Source of the DNA: Niastella vici
Lineage (GTDB): Bacteria; Bacteroidota; Bacteroidia; Chitinophagales; Chitinophagaceae
DNA: 64,000 bases
Assembly: GCF_002077945.1 (NCBI RefSeq)
Contig: NZ_LVYD01000001.1
Location: 124,001 to 188,000, forward strand
Direction: 5' to 3'
Shown piece by piece: positions 32,145 through 39,523 of this stretch (position 1 is the stretch's first letter; every line of letters starts with the position of its first letter). Both the position numbers and the translations under genes were made by a program. Under the pieces are notes generated by a model. That model saw only the letters and a list, made by a program, of their open reading frames with translations. It searched no databases and was not told the origin of the DNA.

Positions 32145-32188
32145 CGCTTATTTTCCTCCTTTTTGAACCACGTATCTTTAATCAATTT

Positions 32189-32329
32189 TTATCGTACCTG
32201 AAATTCGGCCGGGTGTCTTGCATCATTTTGTTCTGCATGCTGTTGCCCGTTTTTCTTATTCCTTTTGGCCTTATTTTCGAATAAAGCAACAATAGCTTTG
32301 ATCAGAAATACACTCATTATTAATTTCAT
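32189..32329 (-). CDS. Candidate 46-residue small protein upstream of the tRNA array
   Basis: ATG at 32329 preceded by a GAGAGG purine run, stop at 32189. MKLIMSVFLIKAIVALFENK is a short hydrophobic start followed by a charged, polar tail rich in K, N, Q and H. It lies downstream of a terminator and of paired TATTACACC repeats, and 150 nt before the first tRNA on the same strand. No family is recognised; coding status rests only on layout. Confidence 0.35.
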   Translation of the reverse strand: MKLIMSVFLIKAIVALFENKAKRNKKNGQQHAEQNDARHPAEFQVR

Positions 32330-32368
32330 CACGTACCTCTCTTTTTCTTTTTCATCTGAAGTTTTAAT

Positions 32369-32396
32369 TATTACACCTATTTGCCGGTATTACACC
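32369..32396 (-). promoter_or_regulatory. Direct repeats with a sigma-54-like GG-N10-GC site
   Basis: TATTACACC occurs twice on the plus strand (32369-32377 and 32388-32396), 19 bp apart, two helical turns. The minus strand reads TTGGTGTAATACCGGCA, which fits the -24 GG / -12 GC spacing of sigma-54 promoters, although the TT of TTGC is CG. It lies 40 nt upstream of the 46-residue ORF and the tRNA array. Confidence 0.3.
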
Positions 32397-32400
32397 AATA

Positions 32401-32436
32401 AAAAAGCCCGGTCGTTTTTGTCGACCGGGCTTTTTT
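32401..32436. terminator. Strong bidirectional terminator
   Basis: AAAAAAGCCCGGTCG pairs with CGACCGGGCTTTTTT around TTTTTGT; T-runs are present on both strands. It follows a candidate mini-gene on the minus strand and separates it from the tRNA array region. Confidence 0.88.
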
Positions 32437-32449
32437 ATTCGATGCCTGT

Positions 32450-32554
32450 TTATACAGTTTCGTTTAAACACAACCTGGTCGTATTGGTATAGTATCCTCT
32501 TTCGTGCCGCCATTGATAAAAATCACCACCTCCGCATTTGCACACGTATGCCAC
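32450..32554 (-). CDS. Candidate 34-residue Cys-rich peptide ending at a terminator
   Basis: GTG at 32554 to TAA at 32450; the peptide contains VCKCGGGDFYQWRHERGYY and a third Cys near the end, suggesting a small metal-binding fold. The frame is open five codons further upstream to a TAG. An alternative frame on the same strand, ATG 32616 to 32464, encodes 50 residues; I cannot decide between them. The strong terminator at 32401-32436 shows that a short transcript ends here. Confidence 0.28.
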   Translation of the reverse strand: MAYVCKCGGGDFYQWRHERGYYTNTTRLCLNETV

Positions 32555-32783
32555 AGGATAAATCGTTTTGAACTATCCTTCCTCATCCGTCGTATATATT
32601 GCAATGGTCTCGGCATTATTTGTATTTGTTTATTTAGATGTTGTTATTTATAAATTTCATAAGCTTCAGTAATTATTTCTTTGCTAACTCAGCCACTAAC
32701 CTTTACACACATATGAATAAAACATACCCTTCCCTGCAAGGTCATGAACCGGCCCTTTCGCTGTATTTTTTCAAACAGCCGAT

Positions 32784-32813
32784 AAATAAAAAACCCCGCA
32801 ATTCCTTGCGGGG
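32784..32813 (-). terminator. Terminator after the 30-residue candidate gene
   Basis: CCCCGCAA-TTCC-TTGCGGGG (32794-32813); on the minus strand the hairpin is followed by TTTTTTATTT. It lies 31 nt after the stop of the candidate at 32844-32936. Confidence 0.8.
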
Positions 32814-32843
32814 CCTGTGTTATATCGAATTAGTTTTTTCAAC

Positions 32844-32936
32844 TTATTCATCAGCGTAACACGCCCCGCAAACAGCAAAGTCATGAATCCGACTCCAGCC
32901 GTATTGTGATTCTATGTTTCTTTGTTTGCGATTCAT
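32844..32936 (-). CDS. Candidate 30-residue small protein with its own promoter and terminator
   Basis: ATG 32936, stop 32844. Sequence MNRKQRNIESQYGWSRIHD followed by a C-G-A-C-Y-A-D-E end with one CxxC. A promoter-like pair (32956-32988) and a terminator (32794-32813) frame it exactly, which is the main support. No family is recognised. It could instead be a small RNA. Confidence 0.35.
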   Translation of the reverse strand: MNRKQRNIESQYGWSRIHDFAVCGACYADE

Positions 32937-32955
32937 GTTTGTTGATTTGTTTATG

Positions 32956-32988
32956 CAAAGGTGTTAATATTTTTTCAATTACACCAAA
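32956..32988 (-). promoter_or_regulatory. Bacteroidota-type promoter of the 30-residue gene or small RNA
   Basis: The minus strand has TTTG, 21 nt, then CACCTTTG (TAnnTTTG consensus with one mismatch). The -33 region reads TTTGGTGTAATT and shares GGTGTAAT with the repeats at 32369-32396. Confidence 0.45.
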
Positions 32989-33114
32989 TAATTTGGAAAG
33001 TTTTTTAAAAATATTTTTTTAGTCCCCCAATGCAGTACCCATATTTTCGGTTATACATCGGGATTAATTACAGTACCAAAGAGGTGATTGTCAATAGGCG
33101 TGGTAAGCCATATG

Positions 33115-33786
33115 TTATATATTGCCCGGCTTGTACAGGTTGTTCTTTATGGCATAAATAATTATCCCGGCGGTGTTCTTCACTTCCATTTTTTCCATGA
33201 TCTTTAACCGCAGTCCTTCTACAGTTCGTACACTTAAAAATATTTTATCGGCAATTTGTTTACTGGTGAGGCCATTACAGATATCGGCAATGATATCGAT
33301 CTCCCGTTCATTAAAATCGGGTCGCTGTTTCTGTTTGTAGGGGTTGAACTTGCTTTTGGCCACCATTTGGGCCAGCTTGTTGGAGGTATGACGGCAGTAG
33401 TACGGTTGTTGCTGGTAAACCGATTTAATGGCTTCTATGATCTCATTCTTATCAGCATTTTTCAAAAGGTAACCACGGGCGCCGGCTTCCAGCATATCGA
33501 TAATAAGATCTTCTTCATCGAACATGGTCAGTGCGATGATGCCAATTTGCGGATAATACTCCGTAAGATGGCGGGTAGCGGCAGCCCCATCCATAACAGG
33601 CATTTTTACATCACTGATCACAATATCCGGCTCCTGCGATTTTACCTGTTCTATCAATTCTTTTCCATTGGCAGCTTCTGCCACCAATAAAATATCCGGC
33701 TGCTTTTGCAGCATGGCCCGCAATCCATCGCGAAAAATTTCATGATCGTCCGCAATAGCAACTTTTATATTGCCATAAGTTCTCAT
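33115..33786 (-). CDS. NarL/LuxR-family response regulator
   Basis: 223 residues. Receiver domain with ADDHEIFRDGL acidic pocket, phospho-acceptor Asp in VISDVKMPVMDG and the conserved Lys in LLKNADKNE; C-terminal LuxR HTH (EREIDIIADICNGLTSKQIADKIFLSVRTVEG). A transcription factor working with the kinase encoded 24 nt upstream. Target genes unknown. Confidence 0.93.
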   Translation of the reverse strand: MRTYGNIKVAIADDHEIFRDGLRAMLQKQPDILLVAEAANGKELIEQVKSQEPDIVISDVKMPVMDGAAATRHLTEYYPQIGIIALTMFDEEDLIIDMLEAGARGYLLKNADKNEIIEAIKSVYQQQPYYCRHTSNKLAQMVAKSKFNPYKQKQRPDFNEREIDIIADICNGLTSKQIADKIFLSVRTVEGLRLKIMEKMEVKNTAGIIIYAIKNNLYKPGNI

Positions 33787-33810
33787 ATAAATATAAACAC
33801 CTGGTTCTGG

Positions 33811-34557
33811 TCAAAGAGGAATTTCGATCGTATATGTGGTGCCTTTACCTGGCTCACTTTGACAGGTAAACTCACCGCCCATCACCTCGGTCCGGCTTTG
33901 CAAGTTACGAAGTCCAAGGCCGGGATTGTCTTTTACTTTGGCAAAATAATCAAATCCTTTTCCATTATCGGCCGTCATTAACAAAAGTCGGTTACCCTCG
34001 GTAACTATTTTGATGATCAGCAGGGAGGCCTGGGCGTGTTTTATGGTATTGTGAAGAATTTCCTGAATAATGCGGTAGATATTTACTTCTTTTTGCTGGT
34101 TCAAATGCAGGTCCTGCTCACATATAAATCTTATTTCTAATGCATAGGCATTGCGGTTATTATCAATAAACTCGGTGATGGCTTTTTGAAGCCCCTTACG
34201 TACCAGCGTATTGGGCATGAGGTTATTTGAGATCTCCCGCAATTTCCGAATAATGCTGTCGAGATGGGTGCTCGATTTGCCAATCATTTCCTCGTCATCG
34301 GGATCGGTAGTATTGAGGTTGTTGATCTGAAGTTTTACGGCGCTAAGAAGGGGACCCAGTTCATCGTGAAGGTCAGAAGCAATTCGGCGACGCTCTTTTT
34401 CCAATGTATCAATTTCGGCCTGTATCTTTTCCTTATGCAGTTTCAGGCTGCGGCGCTGATAGCGTATGATGGTGATAATGAAGTAGAGCAAAATTATACC
34501 CACTACACCTACTACTATCAAAAGAGACTGGTATAGTGCTTTTTCCTGGGGACCCAT
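33811..34557 (-). CDS. HisKA_3-type sensor histidine kinase
   Basis: 248 residues: one N-terminal membrane helix (residues 11-30), a short coiled coil, the phospho-acceptor H-box IASDLHDELGPLLSAVK, and an HATPase with N box HNTIKHAQA and G boxes DNGKGF and GLGLRNL. It lacks its own sensor domain. Its first codons overlap the upstream membrane protein gene by 40 nt, suggesting that this protein supplies the sensing part. Confidence 0.92.
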   Translation of the reverse strand: MGPQEKALYQSLLIVVGVVGIILLYFIITIIRYQRRSLKLHKEKIQAEIDTLEKERRRIASDLHDELGPLLSAVKLQINNLNTTDPDDEEMIGKSSTHLDSIIRKLREISNNLMPNTLVRKGLQKAITEFIDNNRNAYALEIRFICEQDLHLNQQKEVNIYRIIQEILHNTIKHAQASLLIIKIVTEGNRLLLMTADNGKGFDYFAKVKDNPGLGLRNLQSRTEVMGGEFTCQSEPGKGTTYTIEIPL

Positions 34558-35180
34558 ACTAATGCAACTGCATACAAAAGATTAACCAATAAATTAGAAA
34601 ATACGCCTATCGCCTGCAAATCCCTTCTGAATTGAACGCTTACTTTATGAACGATCAATGTTATGCCGGTAGTTACTACCAGTATAAAGAACGAATAAAA
34701 AATAATTATTCCCAAACATATCCAAAATTTCGGGTTCCTGAATATGCTGTTTCGTTCATGAACCACCATCTTGTTAAACGTATTCACACTGAAAAAGATC
34801 AGGGCAAATGCATACAGTATAAAAAAGTAATAATTGTGCTTTACAAAACCGGTTGTAACATTCTCTACTATCCACATCAGGAAGCCAATTCCGGCAATGG
34901 TTAAAAATGTCGATTTATTTCTGTTAAACAATCCCCAGTTATGAAATAACCAGAGAAATAAGAAAAAGTCAATATAAGAAAAAACATTCAATACAAAAAT
35001 AAAAGCCGACGGATGGCCTGTTTCAGTGAGCCTCCAATTAAGTATCTCTACAGCCAAGGCTGCTATACAATTAAAAATGAAGGGATAGTAAGACGGATCT
35101 ATCCTTCGAAATCTTACTATCCCGATTATTACAGCAAAACCTATGCTTAAACTAAAAATAAAACGTAAGGTGTCATCCAT
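34518..35180 (-). CDS. Multi-helix membrane protein, likely sensor partner of the adjacent kinase
   Basis: 220 residues with six to seven membrane helices (FIFSLSIGFAVIIGIV, PFIFNCIAALAVEIL, FFLFLWLFHNWGLF, FFILYAFALIFFSV, GIIIFYSFFILVVTTGITL). No enzymatic motif. Similar genes commonly precede NarL-type two-component pairs in Chitinophagaceae. The overlap with the kinase gene suggests coupled translation and a joint complex. Confidence 0.78.
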   Translation of the reverse strand: MDDTLRFIFSLSIGFAVIIGIVRFRRIDPSYYPFIFNCIAALAVEILNWRLTETGHPSAFIFVLNVFSYIDFFLFLWLFHNWGLFNRNKSTFLTIAGIGFLMWIVENVTTGFVKHNYYFFILYAFALIFFSVNTFNKMVVHERNSIFRNPKFWICLGIIIFYSFFILVVTTGITLIVHKVSVQFRRDLQAIGVFSNLLVNLLYAVALVWVPRKKHYTSLF

Positions 35181-35230
35181 TGTATGAGAAAATCTCAGTC
35201 ATTGAAATTCATATAAACAAAACCACAACA

Positions 35231-35731
35231 TTATGGCTGCTCAACAGTACATGGAGGGCTGCATTGACCGTATTCCAAACCACCGTCATCATCCGAAACC
35301 TGCGCTGCCAGGGCCGCGCCCTTCTTTTTGATATATATGTCATGACCCAAAGAATCAACGCCTACTACAATTAATCGCAAGGCTTTTTTATTACCGGGTC
35401 CGGGTTTTACTCCGTAGTAAAATCTAAGTCCAAAAACCTTGGGGTTCTGAACAAAACTATCTATCGCCGCTATGTTGAATGTTTCACTATTCGGAATAAA
35501 AAAGTTGGGACTCCGGCTTACAACACTGTCGCGAACAGTTTGAAAGTCTTTCCTGAAAATGTCAATATCCATTACAGGAATAAAATGGTTTCTTCTGCCA
35601 AGTTCCGATGTGTCTTTCGGAATAGTGATACAGATCTGACCTGGTTTAGGCCCTTCCTTACAGGAACCGATCAACAAAGCTCCCATAAAGAACAAAAGAA
35701 TTAGAGGGTAAGTCAACAGTGACTTTTTCAT
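35231..35731 (-). CDS. Small lipoprotein of unknown function
   Basis: 166 residues. Signal peptide with lipobox LIGSC (Cys24), then a mature part with no recognised domain; the C-terminus contains CSPPC, a possible disulfide pair. It lies 50 nt upstream of the sensor membrane protein on the same strand, so it may be a further part of that signalling unit or an independent gene. Confidence 0.72.
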   Translation of the reverse strand: MKKSLLTYPLILLFFMGALLIGSCKEGPKPGQICITIPKDTSELGRRNHFIPVMDIDIFRKDFQTVRDSVVSRSPNFFIPNSETFNIAAIDSFVQNPKVFGLRFYYGVKPGPGNKKALRLIVVGVDSLGHDIYIKKKGAALAAQVSDDDGGLEYGQCSPPCTVEQP

Positions 35732-35971
35732 GATAGTTGCTTTAAATAAAAAAATTGGTTAAACGGGGCGCTAAAGATATTGGTTAATACCAGCCCGAAA
35801 ATCCGTAGAACTACTCAATTTCTCTACAGCTATTACCTGTATCTTTTGGTACTTTAACTCTTGTTGCTCAAGGGTATAAGAAGGAACTTTGAAGCAGCAA
35901 ACACCGCATTCCCTAGTTACAGTAGAATAGGTTCGGCCCGATTGAACATTAATAACAATTAATTTTTTTTT

Positions 35972-36256
35972 ATGAGACAGCAACACTCATCCATCAGTAA
36001 ATCGAACCCTGTATCGGCTAAGGAAATTGCCCCGGAATCATTTAAAATGATTTTGGCCGATTCAGTAGAGGTAATGGAATATTATTACAGGGGAAAAATT
36101 CAGGAACTGGAACAATCCCTCGCTCAGTTAAATATTCTGGAGAATGCCAGGGAAATTGCCAGTTTGTGTAAAGAGATCGTGCGAATTAAAGAAGTTCTTC
36201 AAAGAGTCATTATAAAAAAAGCAGCCCGGTGTTCTATTAATATTTCAATCAAATAA
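35972..36256 (+). CDS. Small helical protein of unknown function
   Basis: 94 residues; a polar N-terminus, then a long amphipathic helix (VMEYYYRGKIQELEQSLAQL) likely to form a coiled coil. Its last 12 bases overlap the 3' end of the convergent radical SAM gene. No family recognised. Confidence 0.5.
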   Translation: MRQQHSSISKSNPVSAKEIAPESFKMILADSVEVMEYYYRGKIQELEQSLAQLNILENAREIASLCKEIVRIKEVLQRVIIKKAARCSINISIK

Positions 36257-37354
36257 CCTGCCTTGTACACCCGGCCGCCTGAAGTTGGTCGTGTCTAAAT
36301 CTGTTTCGTCGGCGTTCATTCTATAGAGCTTTGAGTATGTGCGATATTGCTGGGCAACCATCTCGGCAATATCGCCTTCTCCTCTCATCCGTACTCCCCA
36401 TCGCGAATCATTTACCTGTCCATTATGACTTTGCTCAATCATATGCCATACTTTATCGGCCCGGTCAGGAAAATTCTTATACAGCCAGTCGTGGAACAAT
36501 AATTTAACCGCCCCGTTCAACCTGATAAAAGTATAGGCAGTAGCCGTAGCCCCATGTTCCTGGGCTGCCTTCATGATCCGCTGCATTTCATGTTCATTTA
36601 ACCCCGGTATCATTGGCCCCATCATTACGCCTACCCGTATGCCTGCCTGGCTAAGTTCCTGTATTAACCGTAAGCGCTGGGTGGCCGTTGTGGTTCTCGG
36701 TTCCATTACACGTCGCAGATCCTCATTAAGCGAGGTAATGGTTACCATCACAGAAACCAGTTTCCTATTAGCCATTTCTTTTAAAATGTCTATATCACGT
36801 ACCATGCCCCCGTTCTTGGAAATAATACCCACCGGCTGGTTAAATTCGCGGCACACTTCTAATAATGACCGGGTAAGTCGATATTTTTGCTCAGCAGGCT
36901 GGTAACAATCGGTATTTCCGCTAATGCTGATTGGCACACTCTCCCATTTGGGGTTCATCAGGAACTTGCGTAACAGTTGTGGCGCATTCGTTTTAACAAT
37001 GATCTTCCTTTCAAAATCGAGCCCGGCGCTGTACCCCCAGTATTCATGCGTATTACGGGCATAACAATAAATGCAACCATGTTCGCAACCGGTGTAAGGG
37101 TTCATGCTGTACCACATACCTACATCGGGACTGGTAACTTTATTCACCAGGCTTTTGGCCTCCTGTTCAATATATTGGGTAGGTTCCTGCTTTTCGGTCC
37201 AGTCGTCAATACCTTCTACATGTTCCTGAACATGCTCATCTTTCAGGAAACGGTTCTTTGTATTGATCTGGGCGCCCCTGCCTTTTTTATAATTTTCACT
37301 GTCATCCATTTTTCTTGGGGCAACCCTGTATGAATCCTGTTTTATTTCTTTCAT
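36245..37354 (-). CDS. PA0069-family radical SAM protein (SplB-like)
   Basis: 369 residues. The 4Fe-4S motif is CEHGCIYCYAR, following NPYTGCEHGC, as in PA0069/SPL-like proteins. A disordered, basic N-terminus of about 60 residues precedes it. Members are predicted to act on nucleic acid damage or to be of unknown activity. It lies near the 2H phosphoesterases and the umuDC-like genes, a setting that would fit nucleic acid repair, but with a 158-nt gap and no shared operon. Confidence 0.88.
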   Translation of the reverse strand: MKEIKQDSYRVAPRKMDDSENYKKGRGAQINTKNRFLKDEHVQEHVEGIDDWTEKQEPTQYIEQEAKSLVNKVTSPDVGMWYSMNPYTGCEHGCIYCYARNTHEYWGYSAGLDFERKIIVKTNAPQLLRKFLMNPKWESVPISISGNTDCYQPAEQKYRLTRSLLEVCREFNQPVGIISKNGGMVRDIDILKEMANRKLVSVMVTITSLNEDLRRVMEPRTTTATQRLRLIQELSQAGIRVGVMMGPMIPGLNEHEMQRIMKAAQEHGATATAYTFIRLNGAVKLLFHDWLYKNFPDRADKVWHMIEQSHNGQVNDSRWGVRMRGEGDIAEMVAQQYRTYSKLYRMNADETDLDTTNFRRPGVQGRLFD

Positions 37355-37439
37355 TTTTTACCTCTTTTATTTTCACATAGTCACACCAATTTCACGGGCG
37401 ATTGTTCCCGTTCCATCTTCTTCGCCGGCCCGCACGACA

Positions 37440-37459
37440 CTCCCCGCCGAAGCGGGGAG
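37440..37459. repeat. Short GC-rich palindrome (REP-like)
   Basis: CTCCCCGC-CGAA-GCGGGGAG, an 8-bp stem with a tetraloop in the intergenic region 37355-37512. Related in design to 32129, 39327, 39451 and 47507. Confidence 0.55.
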
Positions 37460-37512
37460 GCGGCAACACAAATTTGAAAGAAAGGCTTAAACAACAACCC
37501 AAATAAGCATGA

Positions 37513-38124
37513 CTATACAAACAACTCCCCTTGTTTTGTCGTAACGGGCAAATTCATAAAATCAAAACGTTGCGCTATTTGCCAGGACCGGTCGCCAATC
37601 CTGCGCTTTATTAATAACATATTATCGGCGATAAATGAACCGGTAAAATGCCGGTGCGAAAATTCGAGCCAACCCTTTTCATATTGCCAGGGCATTAGCC
37701 TTCGGCCAAGAACAATGAACGGTTCATCAATAAAATGGGGCTTATGTTCTGCATCGAGTTTCATAAGCCGTTGCGCCCCGCGTATTTCACGCACCAGGTT
37801 ATTAACCGGTATTTTAGTAGTAACATTAATGTATATGGTATGCGAGGGAAAGCTTCCATAATCTTTTAAGGATAATTTAAATGGCTGAAAACCCATGCCC
37901 ACTACTTTCAGGCGATTTACAATCCTTTCCTCCATCATTTCAAGTTGCGTAAACCGCACCAATGCAATATGCGGCTTATTCAGGAGCGCAGCTGAATTCT
38001 TATACGTTTCACTGAACTCACTTCTAAGCTTTGTGATCTTGTTTCGCAACTCTTCATGCGGATTTAACACCAACATATACTCATTGATTCTGCATCCGGG
38101 TATAGACTGAATATTGATTTTCAT
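37513..38124 (-). CDS. 2H phosphoesterase-like (2'-5' RNA ligase family) protein, copy A
   Basis: 203 residues. Two His motifs of the LigT/2H fold are visible: PHIALVRF near residue 51 and SHTIYINV near residue 97, but each departs from the canonical H-x-T/S (H-I-A and H-T-I). It would act on 2',3'-cyclic or 2'-5' phosphodiesters if active. It lies 28 nt downstream of copy B in a two-gene operon divergent from the umuD-like gene. Confidence 0.75.
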   Translation of the reverse strand: MKINIQSIPGCRINEYMLVLNPHEELRNKITKLRSEFSETYKNSAALLNKPHIALVRFTQLEMMEERIVNRLKVVGMGFQPFKLSLKDYGSFPSHTIYINVTTKIPVNNLVREIRGAQRLMKLDAEHKPHFIDEPFIVLGRRLMPWQYEKGWLEFSHRHFTGSFIADNMLLIKRRIGDRSWQIAQRFDFMNLPVTTKQGELFV

Positions 38125-38152
38125 AATTTAAGTTTTGGGATGAAATAATATC

Positions 38153-38767
38153 TCAGGCCACTTCACTATAAGATTTATGATTAGCAGGTAAAAAACGGAA
38201 TACGTTAATAGTTTTACTGGTCGCGTATGGATGATCGCGCCCAAGCAATACCAGTTCTGTTGCCATAAAGCGGGCACGAAATGTTTTTTGTGAATACACT
38301 GGCATGCTTTGCTGGTAAACCGCTTCAGGCAATTCATTGGCCAGGGCTATATGCGGAATACGTTCAAAAGCATTGCCCCGCATGATCTGTACATGGCTAT
38401 CGAGCATTTTCAGTTGTGTGGCCAGTTGATGTAGGGGTTGCGGATCCTGAATACGCAGGTAAATGCTATGCTGGGGAAAACCGCTATAATTATTAAGCGT
38501 TAATTCAAAACTGTTGTGCTGGCTGCAGATGCGTTGTATCCAGCGGATCAGTGTTTCTTCCATGCCTTCGCCCGCATAAAAACCGGTTACCATTATATAG
38601 GGGAACGACTGAACAGCCGGTTCCAACCCATATTTCAAACTAAACCGCTGTTTTTCAGCCATTATTTTTTCATATACAACGGCATCAGGATAAATGACCA
38701 GCCTGTATTCCCGATTACCGTTGCCAGGCCAGGCAAACGGAGCATTTTTTACTAACCCGGTATTCAT
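38153..38767 (-). CDS. 2H phosphoesterase-like protein, copy B
   Basis: 204 residues, similar in layout to copy A: an EYRLVIYPDAVVYEKI start, QHSIYLRIQ and IPHIALANE near the usual two His positions. The first motif at PYIMVTGFY lacks the His. It is transcribed from the same 72-nt intergenic operator region as the umuD-like gene, in the opposite direction. Tandem duplication followed by loss of the catalytic motifs is likely. Confidence 0.72.
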   Translation of the reverse strand: MNTGLVKNAPFAWPGNGNREYRLVIYPDAVVYEKIMAEKQRFSLKYGLEPAVQSFPYIMVTGFYAGEGMEETLIRWIQRICSQHNSFELTLNNYSGFPQHSIYLRIQDPQPLHQLATQLKMLDSHVQIMRGNAFERIPHIALANELPEAVYQQSMPVYSQKTFRARFMATELVLLGRDHPYATSKTINVFRFLPANHKSYSEVA

Positions 38768-38791
38768 AAAACAATTTTTATTGGGTCATAA

Positions 38792-38822
38792 ATTTAGTAT
38801 AAATTTACTAAATAATTTAGTA
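38792..38822. promoter_or_regulatory. Operator: three ATTTAGTA half-sites between 2H genes and umuD-like gene
   Basis: ATTTAGTA (38792-38799), 6 nt, TACTAAAT (38806-38813), then ATTTAGTA (38815-38822): a perfect 8-bp inverted repeat plus a third half-site. The same arrangement with the same offsets (0, +14, +23) lies at 49251-49281 before the DUF763 gene. A dimeric repressor, perhaps LexA-like, is expected to bind both. Confidence 0.7.
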
Positions 38823-38839
38823 CACCAAAAATAAATTAT

Positions 38840-39274
38840 ATGGAGGGGGAATATTTTAATGAAACATCGTACCGGGGAACAAAGAAGTTCTCGCAACAGG
38901 ATGTTAAAACCGCCGACGCAACCGGCTTTGGTGCTGCTGCCGATGATTATATGGAACGTGGCATTGACCTTAATGAGCAATTGATCCGCAATAAACCTGC
39001 TACTTTCTTTATGCGTGTACGCGGCGACGCTATGACGGGCGCAGGCATTTTCGATGGCGATACTATTATTGTCGATCGCAGCCTGAAGGCCGACAGTGGC
39101 AAAGTGGTAGTGGCAACGCTCAATGGTGAAATGCTGATCAGGCGGCTCGAAAAAACATTTAATAAAGTGAGGCTTTTATCCGAAACGCCAAAGCATGCAA
39201 CTATTGAAGTGGATGCCTCCTGCGATTCACTGGGCATTTGGGGCGTAGTTACGTACAGCATCCATCCGGTGTAG
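38840..39274 (+). CDS. UmuD-like S24 protein lacking the Ser/Lys catalytic dyad
   Basis: 144 residues aligned end to end with E. coli UmuD (FFMRVRGDAMTGAGIFDGD, IIVDRSL, LGIWGVVTYSI). The nucleophile Ser of GDSM is Ala64 (codon GCT) and the general-base Lys of the GE-x-T-V-K region is Arg101 (LIRRL). The N-terminal arm that UmuD normally cuts off is present and has TGF at the expected cleavage position. It should therefore not self-cleave. It lies upstream of umuC, separated by 249 nt with palindromes. Confidence 0.88.
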   Translation: MEGEYFNETSYRGTKKFSQQDVKTADATGFGAAADDYMERGIDLNEQLIRNKPATFFMRVRGDAMTGAGIFDGDTIIVDRSLKADSGKVVVATLNGEMLIRRLEKTFNKVRLLSETPKHATIEVDASCDSLGIWGVVTYSIHPV

Positions 39275-39326
39275 ATCTTTTGATACCCGGCTGAAGTATT
39301 ACTATTTGGCAGCCGTTGCGCTTGTC

Positions 39327-39339
39327 CCGCCTTTGGCGG
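39327..39339. repeat. Short GC-rich palindrome (REP-like)
   Basis: CCGCC-TTT-GGCGG in the umuD-umuC intergenic region. Confidence 0.5.
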
Positions 39340-39450
39340 ATCGCACTCTTGTACACCACTGCAATATGCAGCAATGAACACCTTTATCGCTATTATACAA
39401 GCGTACAACTATATTAAACCATTCCATTAAGCCATCCTGTACATTGTTGA

Positions 39451-39474
39451 GTAGTCCGCCTGTTGGCGGGCTAC
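39451..39474. repeat. Short GC-rich palindrome (REP-like)
   Basis: GTAGTCCGCC-TGTT-GGCGGGCTAC, a 10-bp stem with one G-T pair, 50 nt before the umuC start. It could weaken read-through from umuD to umuC. Confidence 0.55.
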
Positions 39475-39523
39475 TCCAAACCCAACAGACTGCACATACA
39501 TCCCGGAAACAAAAACATTTATT

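Noticed and set aside
35771-35986. 71-codon minus-strand frame before the 94-residue gene
   Set aside because: Overlaps the start of the plus-strand gene, poor composition and no recognisable motif.
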